Positions 18,022-26,639 of a stretch of 64,000 nucleotides of DNA are shown one piece after another; within the stretch, counting starts at the first letter, position 1, and every line of letters starts with the position of its first letter. Source of the DNA: Saprospiraceae bacterium (GTDB lineage: Bacteria; Bacteroidota; Bacteroidia; Chitinophagales; Saprospiraceae); NCBI GenBank assembly GCA_022448945.1, contig JAKVCV010000011.1, positions 230,454 through 294,453 of the forward strand, in the 5' to 3' direction. The notes below the pieces were generated by a model. The model did not search any database, was not told where the DNA came from, and saw nothing but the letters and a program-made list of their open reading frames with translations. The position numbers and the translations under genes were made by a program.

Positions 18022-21000
18022 ATGAAGCGCGCTAATTATCACAAATTATTTAAAGAAGTCCTTAATACGCTAAATCCCGCACAATTAAAGGCGGTTACTA
18101 ACACAGAAGGCCCCGTACTTGCAATAGCAGGTCCTGGGACAGGCAAGACACATATCTTAACGGCTAGGATTGGTCAAATATTACTAAATACTGATGCTCA
18201 AGCTAATAATGTTTTATGCTTAACTTTTACAGATGCAGCCGTCAATGCTATGCGCCAAAGGTTGCTCCAGTTTATTGGTCCTGAAGCACATAAAGTACAT
18301 ATTTATACTTTTCACTCTTTTTGCAACAAAGTTATACAAGAGCATTTAGATTATTTTGGTCAGCACGACTTAGTAGCTATATCAGATCTTGAAAGAATAG
18401 AAATTATTCGTGAAATTATTGACTCTTTAGACCTTAAAAATCCTCTTAGGCAAAATAGCTTCAGCCCATATTATTATGAACGCCATCTTTCGGATTTTTT
18501 TAGAAGAATTAAAGCTGAAAAATGGGTCGAGGCCGATTTAGTAGGCAAAATACAAGAATACATAGATGACTTGCCTAAAAGGCCCGAAATGCTATATAAA
18601 AGAGATTCAGGGAAAAATAAAAAGGGTGATATAAAATCTGGGAAATATCAAGAAATACATAAAAAAATATCCTTACTTACTCATGCTATTCCCCTTTTTG
18701 AAAAATATAATGCTGCCCTAAAAAAACGAAAGCTTTATGATTTTGAAGATATGGTGGTTTGGGTAATCAAGGCATTTGAAGGAGAAAGCCATATATTAAG
18801 TAGTTATCAAGAGCAATACTTATATTTTTTGGTTGATGAATTTCAGGACACCAATGGTTCTCAGAATGAAATAATACAGTTATTGGTTGATTATTGGGGA
18901 GATAACCCGAATTTATTCATAGTAGGAGATGACGATCAATCTATTTACGAATTCCAAGGGGCACGGATAAAGAATATGACTGATTTTTATCAAAAATACC
19001 ATAACAATCTTTTGCTGGTTTTATTAGAAGATAATTATAGGTCCTCGCAACTAATTTTAGATGCCTCGAGAAAATGCATAAAACACAATACGAATCGGAT
19101 TATCAATACTATTGATGGCCTTGAATTTGATAAGAAGATGATTGGTAAAAATACAAATTATGCATCGTTAACAATACCAGTAGAAGTTATAGAATACCCC
19201 AACCAATTGCAAGAAGAAATTGCCCTAGTTCAAAAGATGGAAAGCCTTAATAACCAAGGCGTTATGTTAAAAGATATGGCTATTGTCTTTGCAAAACACA
19301 AACAAGCAAAAAACCTTATCTCGATATTTGAAAAGCGTAAAATACCATATCAAACTAAACGTAGAATTAATATATTAGAATTGCCAATAGTGCATAATCT
19401 AAGAAAATTGCTGGCATATATCACAAATGAATATAAAACCCCATATAGCTCCGAATCCATTTTCTTTGAATTCTTGCATTATGATTTTTTAGGGATCTCT
19501 GCCTCTGACGCTTCAAAACTTACTTCTTGGATGACCAAGCAACGTCAATCTACTTTTATTAATAGAGATGATAGGCCGTTAACATGGAGAGATCTAATTA
19601 GAAATACAAAAACACTTCAATCCATTGGTTTAGAAGACATTGAAAAAATAATAAGTCTGTCCATTTTTTTTGATAATAGTATTCATAAGTACAATAGTTT
19701 ACCATTGCCTATCCTATTTGAATGGATAATTAACCACTGTGGTTTAATTCAATTCATTGAATCACATCATCAAAAGTTTTGGTTAATACAAGTGATTAAT
19801 TCCTTATTTGAATTTGTAAAGGAAGAATCTACAAAGAATAATCTATTAGATCTGGAAGGGTTATTAAACCTATTAGAAATGATGATTTCTAATCGTATAG
19901 GGCTTGAACTTTTTGAAATCAAGAGTAATGAAAAGGGGGTCAATTTAGTTACAGCTCATTCTGCAAAAGGATTAGAATTTGAATATGTTTTTATGATTAA
20001 TGCTAATGAAGAAATGTGGGGTTCATCAAAGCAACCATATGGTAGATTTCACTTCCCTGACACCCTAACATTTTCAGATGAAAGTGATCAAAAAGAAGCT
20101 AAAAGAAGATTGTTTTATGTCGCAATGACAAGGGCTAAAAAATCACTACAAATATCTTATTATCAAGAAAATATCAATAATAAATTAAAACCTAGAGTTA
20201 ATTTTCTTGATGAATTATTGGAATCTGATGAAACTTATATCAGATTTAGTAAGTCACAAGCCAATTTATCTGGAGAATGGCAACAACTATTATTATCAAA
20301 AATCACCCCCCCTCCCCTAATTCCTCTACTAGAAAAAGGTTTGTTATCATACATATTAGATGGGTTTAAACTTAGCGTATCTGCTATGAATAGTTATATT
20401 ATGTGCCCATTAGGTTTTTATTATGAACGAATTCTACGTTTACCTTCAATCTACAGCGTAGAAGCTGCCTATGGAATAGCAATCCACAATGCCATTAAAC
20501 GTACATTTGATTTTGCTATAAACAAAAACAATTCTACGCTCCCTAGTGTATCTGTTTTTATTGACTTTTTTACTCATGAAATGAAAAAACAGAGAATATA
20601 TTTAACACCATCTAGTTTTAAGGAACGAATATCCTACGGTAAAGAAGTCCTCCCCTTATATTATTTAAGCAGAAAAGAGGAATGGGAAAAATCACTCCAA
20701 GAGGGTTCCGTTTTGGCAGAAAAGACATTTTTAAATGTAGAATTTGATGGGGTTCCCCTTAAAGGCACTATTGATAAAATAGAATTTTTAACTAAAAATA
20801 ATGCTAAAAAAATACATATAGTAGACTATAAAACAGGGAAATATAATAAAACCCATTTAACTGTTCCCAAAAAATCAACCTCTCTCGGGGGATTATATTG
20901 GCGACAGTTAATTTTTTATAAAATACTATTAGAAAATTCAGGATTAACTACAGACAAAGTAATATCCGCAGAAATTGATTATTTAACCCCTAATCAAAAT

Positions 21001-21210
21001 GGACAGTTCCTTAAAAAATACATAGAATTTAACTCCAATGAAGTAGAATTTGTTAAAAAAATGATAGTTGATACCTATAATAAAATAATGTCCCATCAAT
21101 TTACCCCGGGATGTGATAACGAAAACTGTAAATGGTGTAATTTCTCTAAACACAATTTAGTTCCTGATCAATTTGACAATGAACAAACTAGTGCATTAGA
21201 TGACAAATAA
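18022..21210 (+). CDS. UvrD/Rep-type helicase fused to a RecB-like nuclease with likely Fe-S cluster
   Basis: A 1062-residue superfamily-1A DNA helicase with a C-terminal nuclease. Motifs in order: Walker A GPGTGKT (37-43), FTDAAVNAMRQRL, Walker B DEFQDT, VGDDDQSIYEFQGA, HSAKGLEFEYVF (motif V) and YVAMTRAKKSL (motif VI). The C-terminal part shows a PD-(D/E)XK nuclease: Asp918 in GTIDKIE and DYKTG at 935-939. Cys795 (IMCPLGFYYER) plus Cys1031, Cys1036 and Cys1039 form the staple pattern that holds a 4Fe-4S cluster in AddB/AdnAB nucleases. It may resect or repair broken DNA. It stands alone, convergent with cdsA; no partner subunit is adjacent. Confidence 0.92.
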   Translation: MKRANYHKLFKEVLNTLNPAQLKAVTNTEGPVLAIAGPGTGKTHILTARIGQILLNTDAQANNVLCLTFTDAAVNAMRQRLLQFIGPEAHKVHIYTFHSFCNKVIQEHLDYFGQHDLVAISDLERIEIIREIIDSLDLKNPLRQNSFSPYYYERHLSDFFRRIKAEKWVEADLVGKIQEYIDDLPKRPEMLYKRDSGKNKKGDIKSGKYQEIHKKISLLTHAIPLFEKYNAALKKRKLYDFEDMVVWVIKAFEGESHILSSYQEQYLYFLVDEFQDTNGSQNEIIQLLVDYWGDNPNLFIVGDDDQSIYEFQGARIKNMTDFYQKYHNNLLLVLLEDNYRSSQLILDASRKCIKHNTNRIINTIDGLEFDKKMIGKNTNYASLTIPVEVIEYPNQLQEEIALVQKMESLNNQGVMLKDMAIVFAKHKQAKNLISIFEKRKIPYQTKRRINILELPIVHNLRKLLAYITNEYKTPYSSESIFFEFLHYDFLGISASDASKLTSWMTKQRQSTFINRDDRPLTWRDLIRNTKTLQSIGLEDIEKIISLSIFFDNSIHKYNSLPLPILFEWIINHCGLIQFIESHHQKFWLIQVINSLFEFVKEESTKNNLLDLEGLLNLLEMMISNRIGLELFEIKSNEKGVNLVTAHSAKGLEFEYVFMINANEEMWGSSKQPYGRFHFPDTLTFSDESDQKEAKRRLFYVAMTRAKKSLQISYYQENINNKLKPRVNFLDELLESDETYIRFSKSQANLSGEWQQLLLSKITPPPLIPLLEKGLLSYILDGFKLSVSAMNSYIMCPLGFYYERILRLPSIYSVEAAYGIAIHNAIKRTFDFAINKNNSTLPSVSVFIDFFTHEMKKQRIYLTPSSFKERISYGKEVLPLYYLSRKEEWEKSLQEGSVLAEKTFLNVEFDGVPLKGTIDKIEFLTKNNAKKIHIVDYKTGKYNKTHLTVPKKSTSLGGLYWRQLIFYKILLENSGLTTDKVISAEIDYLTPNQNGQFLKKYIEFNSNEVEFVKKMIVDTYNKIMSHQFTPGCDNENCKWCNFSKHNLVPDQFDNEQTSALDDK

Positions 21211-21229
21211 AAGATTGACTATAAAAAAC

Positions 21230-22087
21230 TTATGCACTTAGTTTAAAATACAAAATAAGGTAGGTGAAAACGAAAGGGATTACAAATATAAATGCATCAA
21301 AACGATCTAAAAACCCTCCATGCCCAGGCAATAAATTCCCAGAATCTTTAATTCCTAGGCTTCTTTTAAACATAGATTCTACTAAATCCCCCAAGATTCC
21401 AAAAGACGTGCAAATACAGGCTAGGCCTATCCAAAATGGTAATTGAAAAGTTAAATTTGAAAATATTAATGAGCACAAATAACCAGTAAATATAGCCCCA
21501 GCTATACCACTTAGAGTGCCCTCCCAAGTTTTATTAGGAGAAATCCTTGGAAACATTTTATGCCTACCAATTTTTGACCCCAACAAATATGCAAACACAT
21601 CAGAAGCCCATACCATAAATAAAACAGCTAATATTAATTGATTCCCTACTCCTCCGAATTGTTCTATAGAAGCATTAGCAATCCAAATTAAAAGTGAAAA
21701 TGGGATTCCTATATACACAACCCCCAGGAATATAAAACCAAGATTATCAAATGGTTTTGATGATTTCCCATACAATTCATACAAAAACAAAGTAAAGGTA
21801 ATTGCCGGAAAAAAAAGGATACAATAAATAACTGAATCCATTCCAAAAACATATTTTAAAGTTGTTATAAGTGGAAAAAACAAACCAATTAATATAAAAT
21901 GAAACTGCCTAAACCAATTGACTAGTTTACTGCCATCCTGAACTAAAATATGCGTACTAAGCTCCCAAAGACATAGTAAAGCAATAATGAGGAATAATAC
22001 GGTACAGCTTTGGCTACTATAATAACAGCCTGATATCATAACTGCACCAAAGGTTAAGCCCGTAGCGGTTCTTATTTTTAAACTCAT
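21230..22087 (-). CDS. cdsA: Phosphatidate cytidylyltransferase
   Basis: Makes CDP-diacylglycerol from CTP and phosphatidate, the precursor of phosphatidylethanolamine and anionic lipids. A polytopic membrane protein of 285 residues with the CDS signature near the C terminus: SPNKTWEGTLSG, then GDLVESMFKRSLGIKDSG and LPGHGGFLDRFDA. It is the last gene of a leftward unit, only 2 bp after a CPBP protease gene. Confidence 0.95.
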   Translation of the reverse strand: MSLKIRTATGLTFGAVMISGCYYSSQSCTVLFLIIALLCLWELSTHILVQDGSKLVNWFRQFHFILIGLFFPLITTLKYVFGMDSVIYCILFFPAITFTLFLYELYGKSSKPFDNLGFIFLGVVYIGIPFSLLIWIANASIEQFGGVGNQLILAVLFMVWASDVFAYLLGSKIGRHKMFPRISPNKTWEGTLSGIAGAIFTGYLCSLIFSNLTFQLPFWIGLACICTSFGILGDLVESMFKRSLGIKDSGNLLPGHGGFLDRFDAFIFVIPFVFTYLILYFKLSA

Positions 22088-22089
22088 AT

Positions 22090-23031
22090 TTATTGGTTTA
22101 AATCTAATTCTTTCAAATATTCGATTGGATTATTTCTTTTAAAGATAATGAAGAATACGGCAAAAACAAGTAAACTAACAATAGCAATGGCCGGAGAAAC
22201 CTCTTTTACTTCATTTATATTACTAAAAAGATCAGGGTAAAAATAGGGAATCAAAACCTGAATGCTATTAAACATGACATGTATGATCACAGTTATCCAT
22301 AAATTTGCAGTATAAACCAATAAGTATGAGAACAAAACACCTAAAATAAAGCGGGGGATAAACCCTTCAAGCTGAAAATGCATAAAAGAGAAGGCAAACC
22401 CTGTTAAAACAGCTCCCAAATGAATGCTTTTTGTTAATTCACTAAAAAACCTTTGTAAAACTCCCCTAAAGAAAAATTCTTCCCCTACACCAGCAACAAA
22501 ACCTAACAAAATTAAATTCAAATAGAAATCAATAGGTGATTTCATATCTAAAAACAAATTTTGCAAGTCTAATGTCTCCTGAGAAATCAGATCAGGAGGC
22601 AACAAATATGTATTCCAATAATAAACAAAAGAAACAAAGGGGTAAATTAACAAAACCATCATAACTCCCTGAATAACAGCGGTTAATCTCGGTTTTGTGC
22701 TGGCGCTTAAGCTAACAAATGCAGCTGATTTAAAGACAAGAAAACTAAATGCCAGAACAGGCAAAAGGTATTGAAATAAATTCGTAACAATAATTATAAC
22801 TTTTAAGGTATTTATATGCTCAAGCAGTGCCTCCTGATCTAGGCCAGAAAGTAATCCATCTAAATCATTTACCCCTGAAAAAGCAGCAATTTTACGCCCC
22901 AGAAATACGCCAATAGCACTAAAAATCACCCAAATTAGAACAAAAAAGCCGATTTGAAGCTTTAAATTTGTACGAAGAGTTGACGATAAATTTGTAAAGA
23001 ATAAACTATATTTATTAGTATTGTCAACCAT
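22090..23031 (-). CDS. CPBP-family intramembrane metalloprotease
   Basis: A 313-residue membrane protein of the CAAX-protease/bacteriocin-processing (Abi) family. The three metal-site motifs are present: EEFFFRGVLQRF (Glu-Glu and Arg, about 184-195), FMHFQ (His) and HVMFNS (His-Asn). About eight hydrophobic helices surround them. Bacterial members process peptides or act in unknown membrane roles; no prenylated substrate is suggested here. It overlaps the aminotransferase gene upstream by 8 bp and abuts cdsA, so the three are probably co-transcribed. Confidence 0.88.
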   Translation of the reverse strand: MVDNTNKYSLFFTNLSSTLRTNLKLQIGFFVLIWVIFSAIGVFLGRKIAAFSGVNDLDGLLSGLDQEALLEHINTLKVIIIVTNLFQYLLPVLAFSFLVFKSAAFVSLSASTKPRLTAVIQGVMMVLLIYPFVSFVYYWNTYLLPPDLISQETLDLQNLFLDMKSPIDFYLNLILLGFVAGVGEEFFFRGVLQRFFSELTKSIHLGAVLTGFAFSFMHFQLEGFIPRFILGVLFSYLLVYTANLWITVIIHVMFNSIQVLIPYFYPDLFSNINEVKEVSPAIAIVSLLVFAVFFIIFKRNNPIEYLKELDLNQ

Positions 23032-24223
23032 TTTTGTGGGTTTTTTCTATTGCTTTAAGCAAAATTTTGCAAGCATTCCTAATTTCAAGCTCATTTATTG
23101 TTAATGGAGGGGCTATTCTTATTGCTTCAGAGTTAAAAAGGAACCAATCAACAATTAAACCATTATTAAGACATTCATGAATTACATTATATACAAAATC
23201 ATAAGATTTAAGTTGTACTGCAATCAATAATCCTGCCTCTCTAACCTCTATAATAGCATCATGAATAAGCAAATCTTTAAATAAACTGGCTTTTTCTTTG
23301 ACAGAAGCAATTATTTGCGGTTGATTTAATAGTATTTCTAGGCTAGCTAAACCAGCAGCACAAGATACTGGATGCCCTCCAAAAGTCGTTATGTGGCCCA
23401 AATAAGGGTTGTTTGTAAAAACATTCATCATTTCTTTGGAGGCAACAAAAGCGCCTAGTGGCATTCCACCGCCAAATGCTTTTGCCAATAAAAGTATATC
23501 TGGAACTATCTCGTATTGCTCAAAAGCAAATAAAGTTCCTGTCCTACCACAGCCTACCTGAATTTCATCCAATATTAACAAAGCACCTACTTCGTCACAA
23601 CGTCTTCTAACAAGCTTTAAATAGTCATTTTTAGGGGACATGACTCCTATTTCGCCCCTGACGGTTTCCATTATTACACAAGCTGTGTTTTCATTGATTG
23701 TTGCCAAATCTTCTGCTACATTATATTCTATGTGCGCTACAGCAGGCAATAAAGGCCTAAAAGGGGCTGTAAAGAAAGCCTCACTCATTAAACTCATTGC
23801 CCCCTGAGTAGATCCATGGTATGCTTTTCTACAAGAAACAACCCCTTGCCTACCAGTATACCGCTTAGCTAATTTCATAGCCCCTTCAGTAGCTTCTGCG
23901 CCAGAATTAACAAAATATGTACAATTCAAAGACTCGGGTAGATTTATTCTCAACAAATTGGCCAATTGGACCTGCGGAGATAAAACAAATTCGCCATAAA
24001 CAAGCGTATGTAAATATTTTTCCGTTTGTACTTTTATTGCTTCTACAACTTTAGGGTGATTATGGCCAAGATTACTAACACTAATTCCAGCAATTAAATC
24101 AATGTATGATTTCCCATTGACATCAAACAAATAAACACCTTCTGCTCGTTCAATCTCTAGTGCTAACGGTGCATCATTTGTTTGTGCTACGTGATTTAAA
24201 AACAATTGGCGTTGTGATATCAT
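23024..24223 (-). CDS. Class-III aminotransferase, acetylornithine aminotransferase-like
   Basis: A 399-residue PLP-dependent aminotransferase of the class-III (ornithine/acetylornithine) group. Key elements: NSGAEATEGAMKLAKRYTGR (phosphate-binding), LILDEIQVGCGRTGTLFAFE (PLP Asp) and LLAKAFGGGMPLGAFV with the Schiff-base lysine. The best analogy is acetylornithine or another omega-amino acid aminotransferase; no arginine-pathway genes are nearby, so the substrate is open. It starts a leftward operon with the CPBP protease and cdsA. Confidence 0.88.
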   Translation of the reverse strand: MISQRQLFLNHVAQTNDAPLALEIERAEGVYLFDVNGKSYIDLIAGISVSNLGHNHPKVVEAIKVQTEKYLHTLVYGEFVLSPQVQLANLLRINLPESLNCTYFVNSGAEATEGAMKLAKRYTGRQGVVSCRKAYHGSTQGAMSLMSEAFFTAPFRPLLPAVAHIEYNVAEDLATINENTACVIMETVRGEIGVMSPKNDYLKLVRRRCDEVGALLILDEIQVGCGRTGTLFAFEQYEIVPDILLLAKAFGGGMPLGAFVASKEMMNVFTNNPYLGHITTFGGHPVSCAAGLASLEILLNQPQIIASVKEKASLFKDLLIHDAIIEVREAGLLIAVQLKSYDFVYNVIHECLNNGLIVDWFLFNSEAIRIAPPLTINELEIRNACKILLKAIEKTHKNG

Positions 24224-24349
24224 TAATTTATTTTAGATTTGCGATATAAAGGCGATTATTCAACCAGTAGGGTAGTCACAACAAAATTATAAAAAGTTTA
24301 GAATTTAAGCATTTAATCCCCCTATTATTCCATTTAATTTCCTGCAAGA

Positions 24350-25306
24350 ATGAAATTTAAGTCAAATTTTAAAATTACAGCCCCCTCAACAATAACTAAT
24401 ATTGGCTGCGGGTTAAATATATTTGGGCTTGCTATAAGTGCACTTCAAGATGAAATAATCGTAAAGCCATCAAATCACCCTGGTGTACATATAACATCTA
24501 TCAGGAATAACAGTGCCAAATTGCCTGTTTCATCAAAGAAAAATACAGCAGGAACTGCTGCTCAACTTGTATTAAACCATATAAAAAGAGAATACAACCT
24601 AGATAAAAGCCATGGTTTATCCTTCGAGTTAATCAAATCTATCCCGATAGGTTTGGGTTTGGGGTCAAGCGCAGCTAGTGGGGTAGCGGGAGCAATAGCC
24701 GTAAATGAGGCATTTGGCAACCCTTTAAGTAAAAAAGAATTGCTCCCATTTATAATAAAAGGCAACCTAATGACAAATACACAGGCATGCGCTATTCCTG
24801 CAATAGCCTCAATTACGGGGGGATTAACATTGGTGAGAGATGAAAACGCCCTAGAATATCACCGAATGCCGGTGCCCAAAGGGCTTCATGTGGTAGTTTG
24901 TCATCCTATAAGCAAAACAAAAAAAGAAAGGCAGGTTCGTTACAACATAGCTACCTCAACAGCGCTAATTAACAGCAACCTGCAAACGGCAAACGCTGCA
25001 GCCTTAATTCATGGCCTACACACATCAAATTTTGACCTTATTTCAAAAGCATTAAAAGAACAAATAACTGAAGATCTTTGGGTAAATTCCTTCTCTTTTT
25101 ATAAAGAAGCAAAGGAATCTGCGTTATTAAATAATGCAATATGTTGTAGTATCTCAAATTACGGCCCCACTATTTTTGCACTCTGCAAGAGCAACATTGA
25201 TGCAGAAACCGTGGCGGAATCAATCGAAAAAGTCTTTTTAAATAATAATAGAGCGCTTAAAGTTTATATTTCAAAGGTTAATCAACTAGGGGCTAGCCTC
25301 ACGTGA
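24350..25306 (+). CDS. thrB: Homoserine kinase
   Basis: GHMP-family kinase that phosphorylates homoserine on the way to threonine. The N-terminal APSTITNIGCGLNIFGLAI matches homoserine kinases (A-x-xNxGxGxD-like, with an Asn in place of Asp), and the ATP loop is IPIGLGLGSSAASGVAGA at about 97-114. At 318 residues it is the usual length. Neighbouring thrA and thrC, which often flank it in Bacteroidota, are absent here. The gene ends just before a parS-like palindrome. Confidence 0.93.
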   Translation: MKFKSNFKITAPSTITNIGCGLNIFGLAISALQDEIIVKPSNHPGVHITSIRNNSAKLPVSSKKNTAGTAAQLVLNHIKREYNLDKSHGLSFELIKSIPIGLGLGSSAASGVAGAIAVNEAFGNPLSKKELLPFIIKGNLMTNTQACAIPAIASITGGLTLVRDENALEYHRMPVPKGLHVVVCHPISKTKKERQVRYNIATSTALINSNLQTANAAALIHGLHTSNFDLISKALKEQITEDLWVNSFSFYKEAKESALLNNAICCSISNYGPTIFALCKSNIDAETVAESIEKVFLNNNRALKVYISKVNQLGASLT

Positions 25307-25336
25307 TAAAAGGCGCATTTCTGCTAAAAAACTCAA

Positions 25337-25352
25337 TGTTCCACGTGGAACA
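25337..25352. promoter_or_regulatory. parS-like ParB-binding site 1
   Basis: TGTTCCACGTGGAACA is a perfect 16-bp palindrome that fits the bacterial parS consensus TGTTnCACGTGnAACA at every fixed position. It sits in the short gap between the convergent thrB and DUF6702-like genes. ParB spreads from such sites to organise and segregate the origin region. Confidence 0.88.
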
Positions 25353-25354
25353 TA

Positions 25355-25861
25355 TTAAAATAACTCTACGCTAATTTTGTCTTTATCTGTGGCACACTTC
25401 TTTAATAAAACCCCATCCCTCATAAAGGAAATAATATTTTGCTGAGTAGGGAAGGCATCTATAAGCAGTTTATTTGTTAAAACAATAGACTTTATTTTTT
25501 TAACTTTTTCAATCTTTAATAAAATATAAGTTGAATAAAAATCTTCTTTGATTAATTCTCTGTGCACATAAACATATTTTCGTGTTCTGCCATTGATTTC
25601 AAAAGTAAAATAGTTGTTGAAATATTCAATTATGTAGTCTGTCGCCAACCGATGTTCTCGATCAGTGCCTATCTCAATCATTTCTCCTTTTATTTGGCTA
25701 ATAGCCTCCTGTAGATCATTGCTAAAAACTTTTACAGAAATTTCAATCTTTTTTTCCTTTTGCTTATAATTAACTTCGGTGTTTGAAACATAAATAGGGT
25801 GGGGGGTTGCCGAAGAAAAAACAAAAGAACTGACGAGAACAAAGAAAAACAAAATCTTCAT
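25355..25861 (-). CDS. Small exported protein, DUF6702-like
   Basis: A 168-residue protein with a signal peptide (about 1-19, ending SSATPHP) and a predicted beta-rich body. It starts HPIYVSNTEVNYKQKEKKIEISVKVF-like, i.e. a short HP-[IV]Y-[VS] strand pattern after cleavage, typical of a Bacteroidota family (DUF6702) encoded beside HupE/UreJ-like and M1 peptidase genes. It is divergent from the HupE-like gene, 86 bp away. The function is unknown; the context suggests a shared envelope process. Confidence 0.65.
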   Translation of the reverse strand: MKILFFFVLVSSFVFSSATPHPIYVSNTEVNYKQKEKKIEISVKVFSNDLQEAISQIKGEMIEIGTDREHRLATDYIIEYFNNYFTFEINGRTRKYVYVHRELIKEDFYSTYILLKIEKVKKIKSIVLTNKLLIDAFPTQQNIISFMRDGVLLKKCATDKDKISVELF

Positions 25862-25947
25862 GATTATATTTATTGAATTAATTATATAAAGGTAAATAAA
25901 AAGGAGGAAGTATATTTTTAAACTTTGTACTTTTTAAAAAAAATCAG

Positions 25948-26583
25948 ATGGAATATTACGTATTTTATATTAATCAAGGCTTTACACACATATCAGACAT
26001 TAATGCATATGACCATATTTTGTTTTTAGTGTCGATAGCCGCTGTATATAGTTTTAAAAAATGGAAAGAAATAACCATACTTATTACAGGGTTCACATTG
26101 GGGCACAGTTTGGCTCTTGTAATGGCTACCCTTGAAATAGTAAAATTAAATTCTATATTTGTTGAGTTTTTAATCCCAGTTACGATATTACTCAGCTGCA
26201 TTGTAGGTTTAAATAAAATCAAAAATGAAGAATCGCTATCCTCTAAATCCGATGTGTCAATCGATAATAAGTTCCACGTGGAACATAGCTTGAAAATTAA
26301 ACTTACTATAATTACTCTTTTTGGATTAATTCATGGTTTAGGCTTTTCTAACTATTTACGTTTTATTTTAACAAAGGATGAAAATATATTTGGGCCACTA
26401 CTGGCTTTTAATATTGGTCTTGAAATTGGGCAATTATTAATACTCTTCACTGTATTAATAATAAATTTTGTATTTTTGAACTTAATAAAAAAATGGTACC
26501 CCTTGTGGTTAAAGTTAGTTTTATATACAGTTATTTTATTAAGCTTACATTTGATATACAAAACAGGGGGTGCATTAATGTAA
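25948..26583 (+). CDS. HupE/UreJ-like membrane protein
   Basis: A 211-residue protein with about six membrane helices. It has the family landmarks GFTHISDINAYDHILFLVSI near the N terminus, LITGFTLGHSLALVMA and LFGLIHGLGFSNYLRF. The conserved histidines in these segments resemble metal-binding residues of HupE/UreJ nickel or cobalt permeases. Bacteroidota members are usually not next to hydrogenase or urease genes, so the metal is unproven. A second parS-like palindrome lies inside this coding frame and encodes the stretch FHVEH. Confidence 0.8.
   Translation: MEYYVFYINQGFTHISDINAYDHILFLVSIAAVYSFKKWKEITILITGFTLGHSLALVMATLEIVKLNSIFVEFLIPVTILLSCIVGLNKIKNEESLSSKSDVSIDNKFHVEHSLKIKLTIITLFGLIHGLGFSNYLRFILTKDENIFGPLLAFNIGLEIGQLLILFTVLIINFVFLNLIKKWYPLWLKLVLYTVILLSLHLIYKTGGALM
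26270..26285. promoter_or_regulatory. parS-like ParB-binding site 2, inside the HupE-like gene
   Basis: AGTTCCACGTGGAACA matches the parS consensus except for the first base, and retains the full 14-bp GTTCCACGTGGAAC palindrome. It is 918 bp beyond site 1 at the downstream end and lies within a coding frame, as many bacterial parS sites do. Confidence 0.85.
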
Positions 26584-26639
26584 TGTTTCAAAAATCATGT
26601 CTAAACAAAAATTACCTTTATCCAGCAAATAAATAAATA

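Noticed and set aside
25298-25308. A third CACGTG core at the thrB stop codon
   Set aside because: Its flanks (CCT and ATA) do not match the parS arms; it is only the 6-bp E-box-like core.
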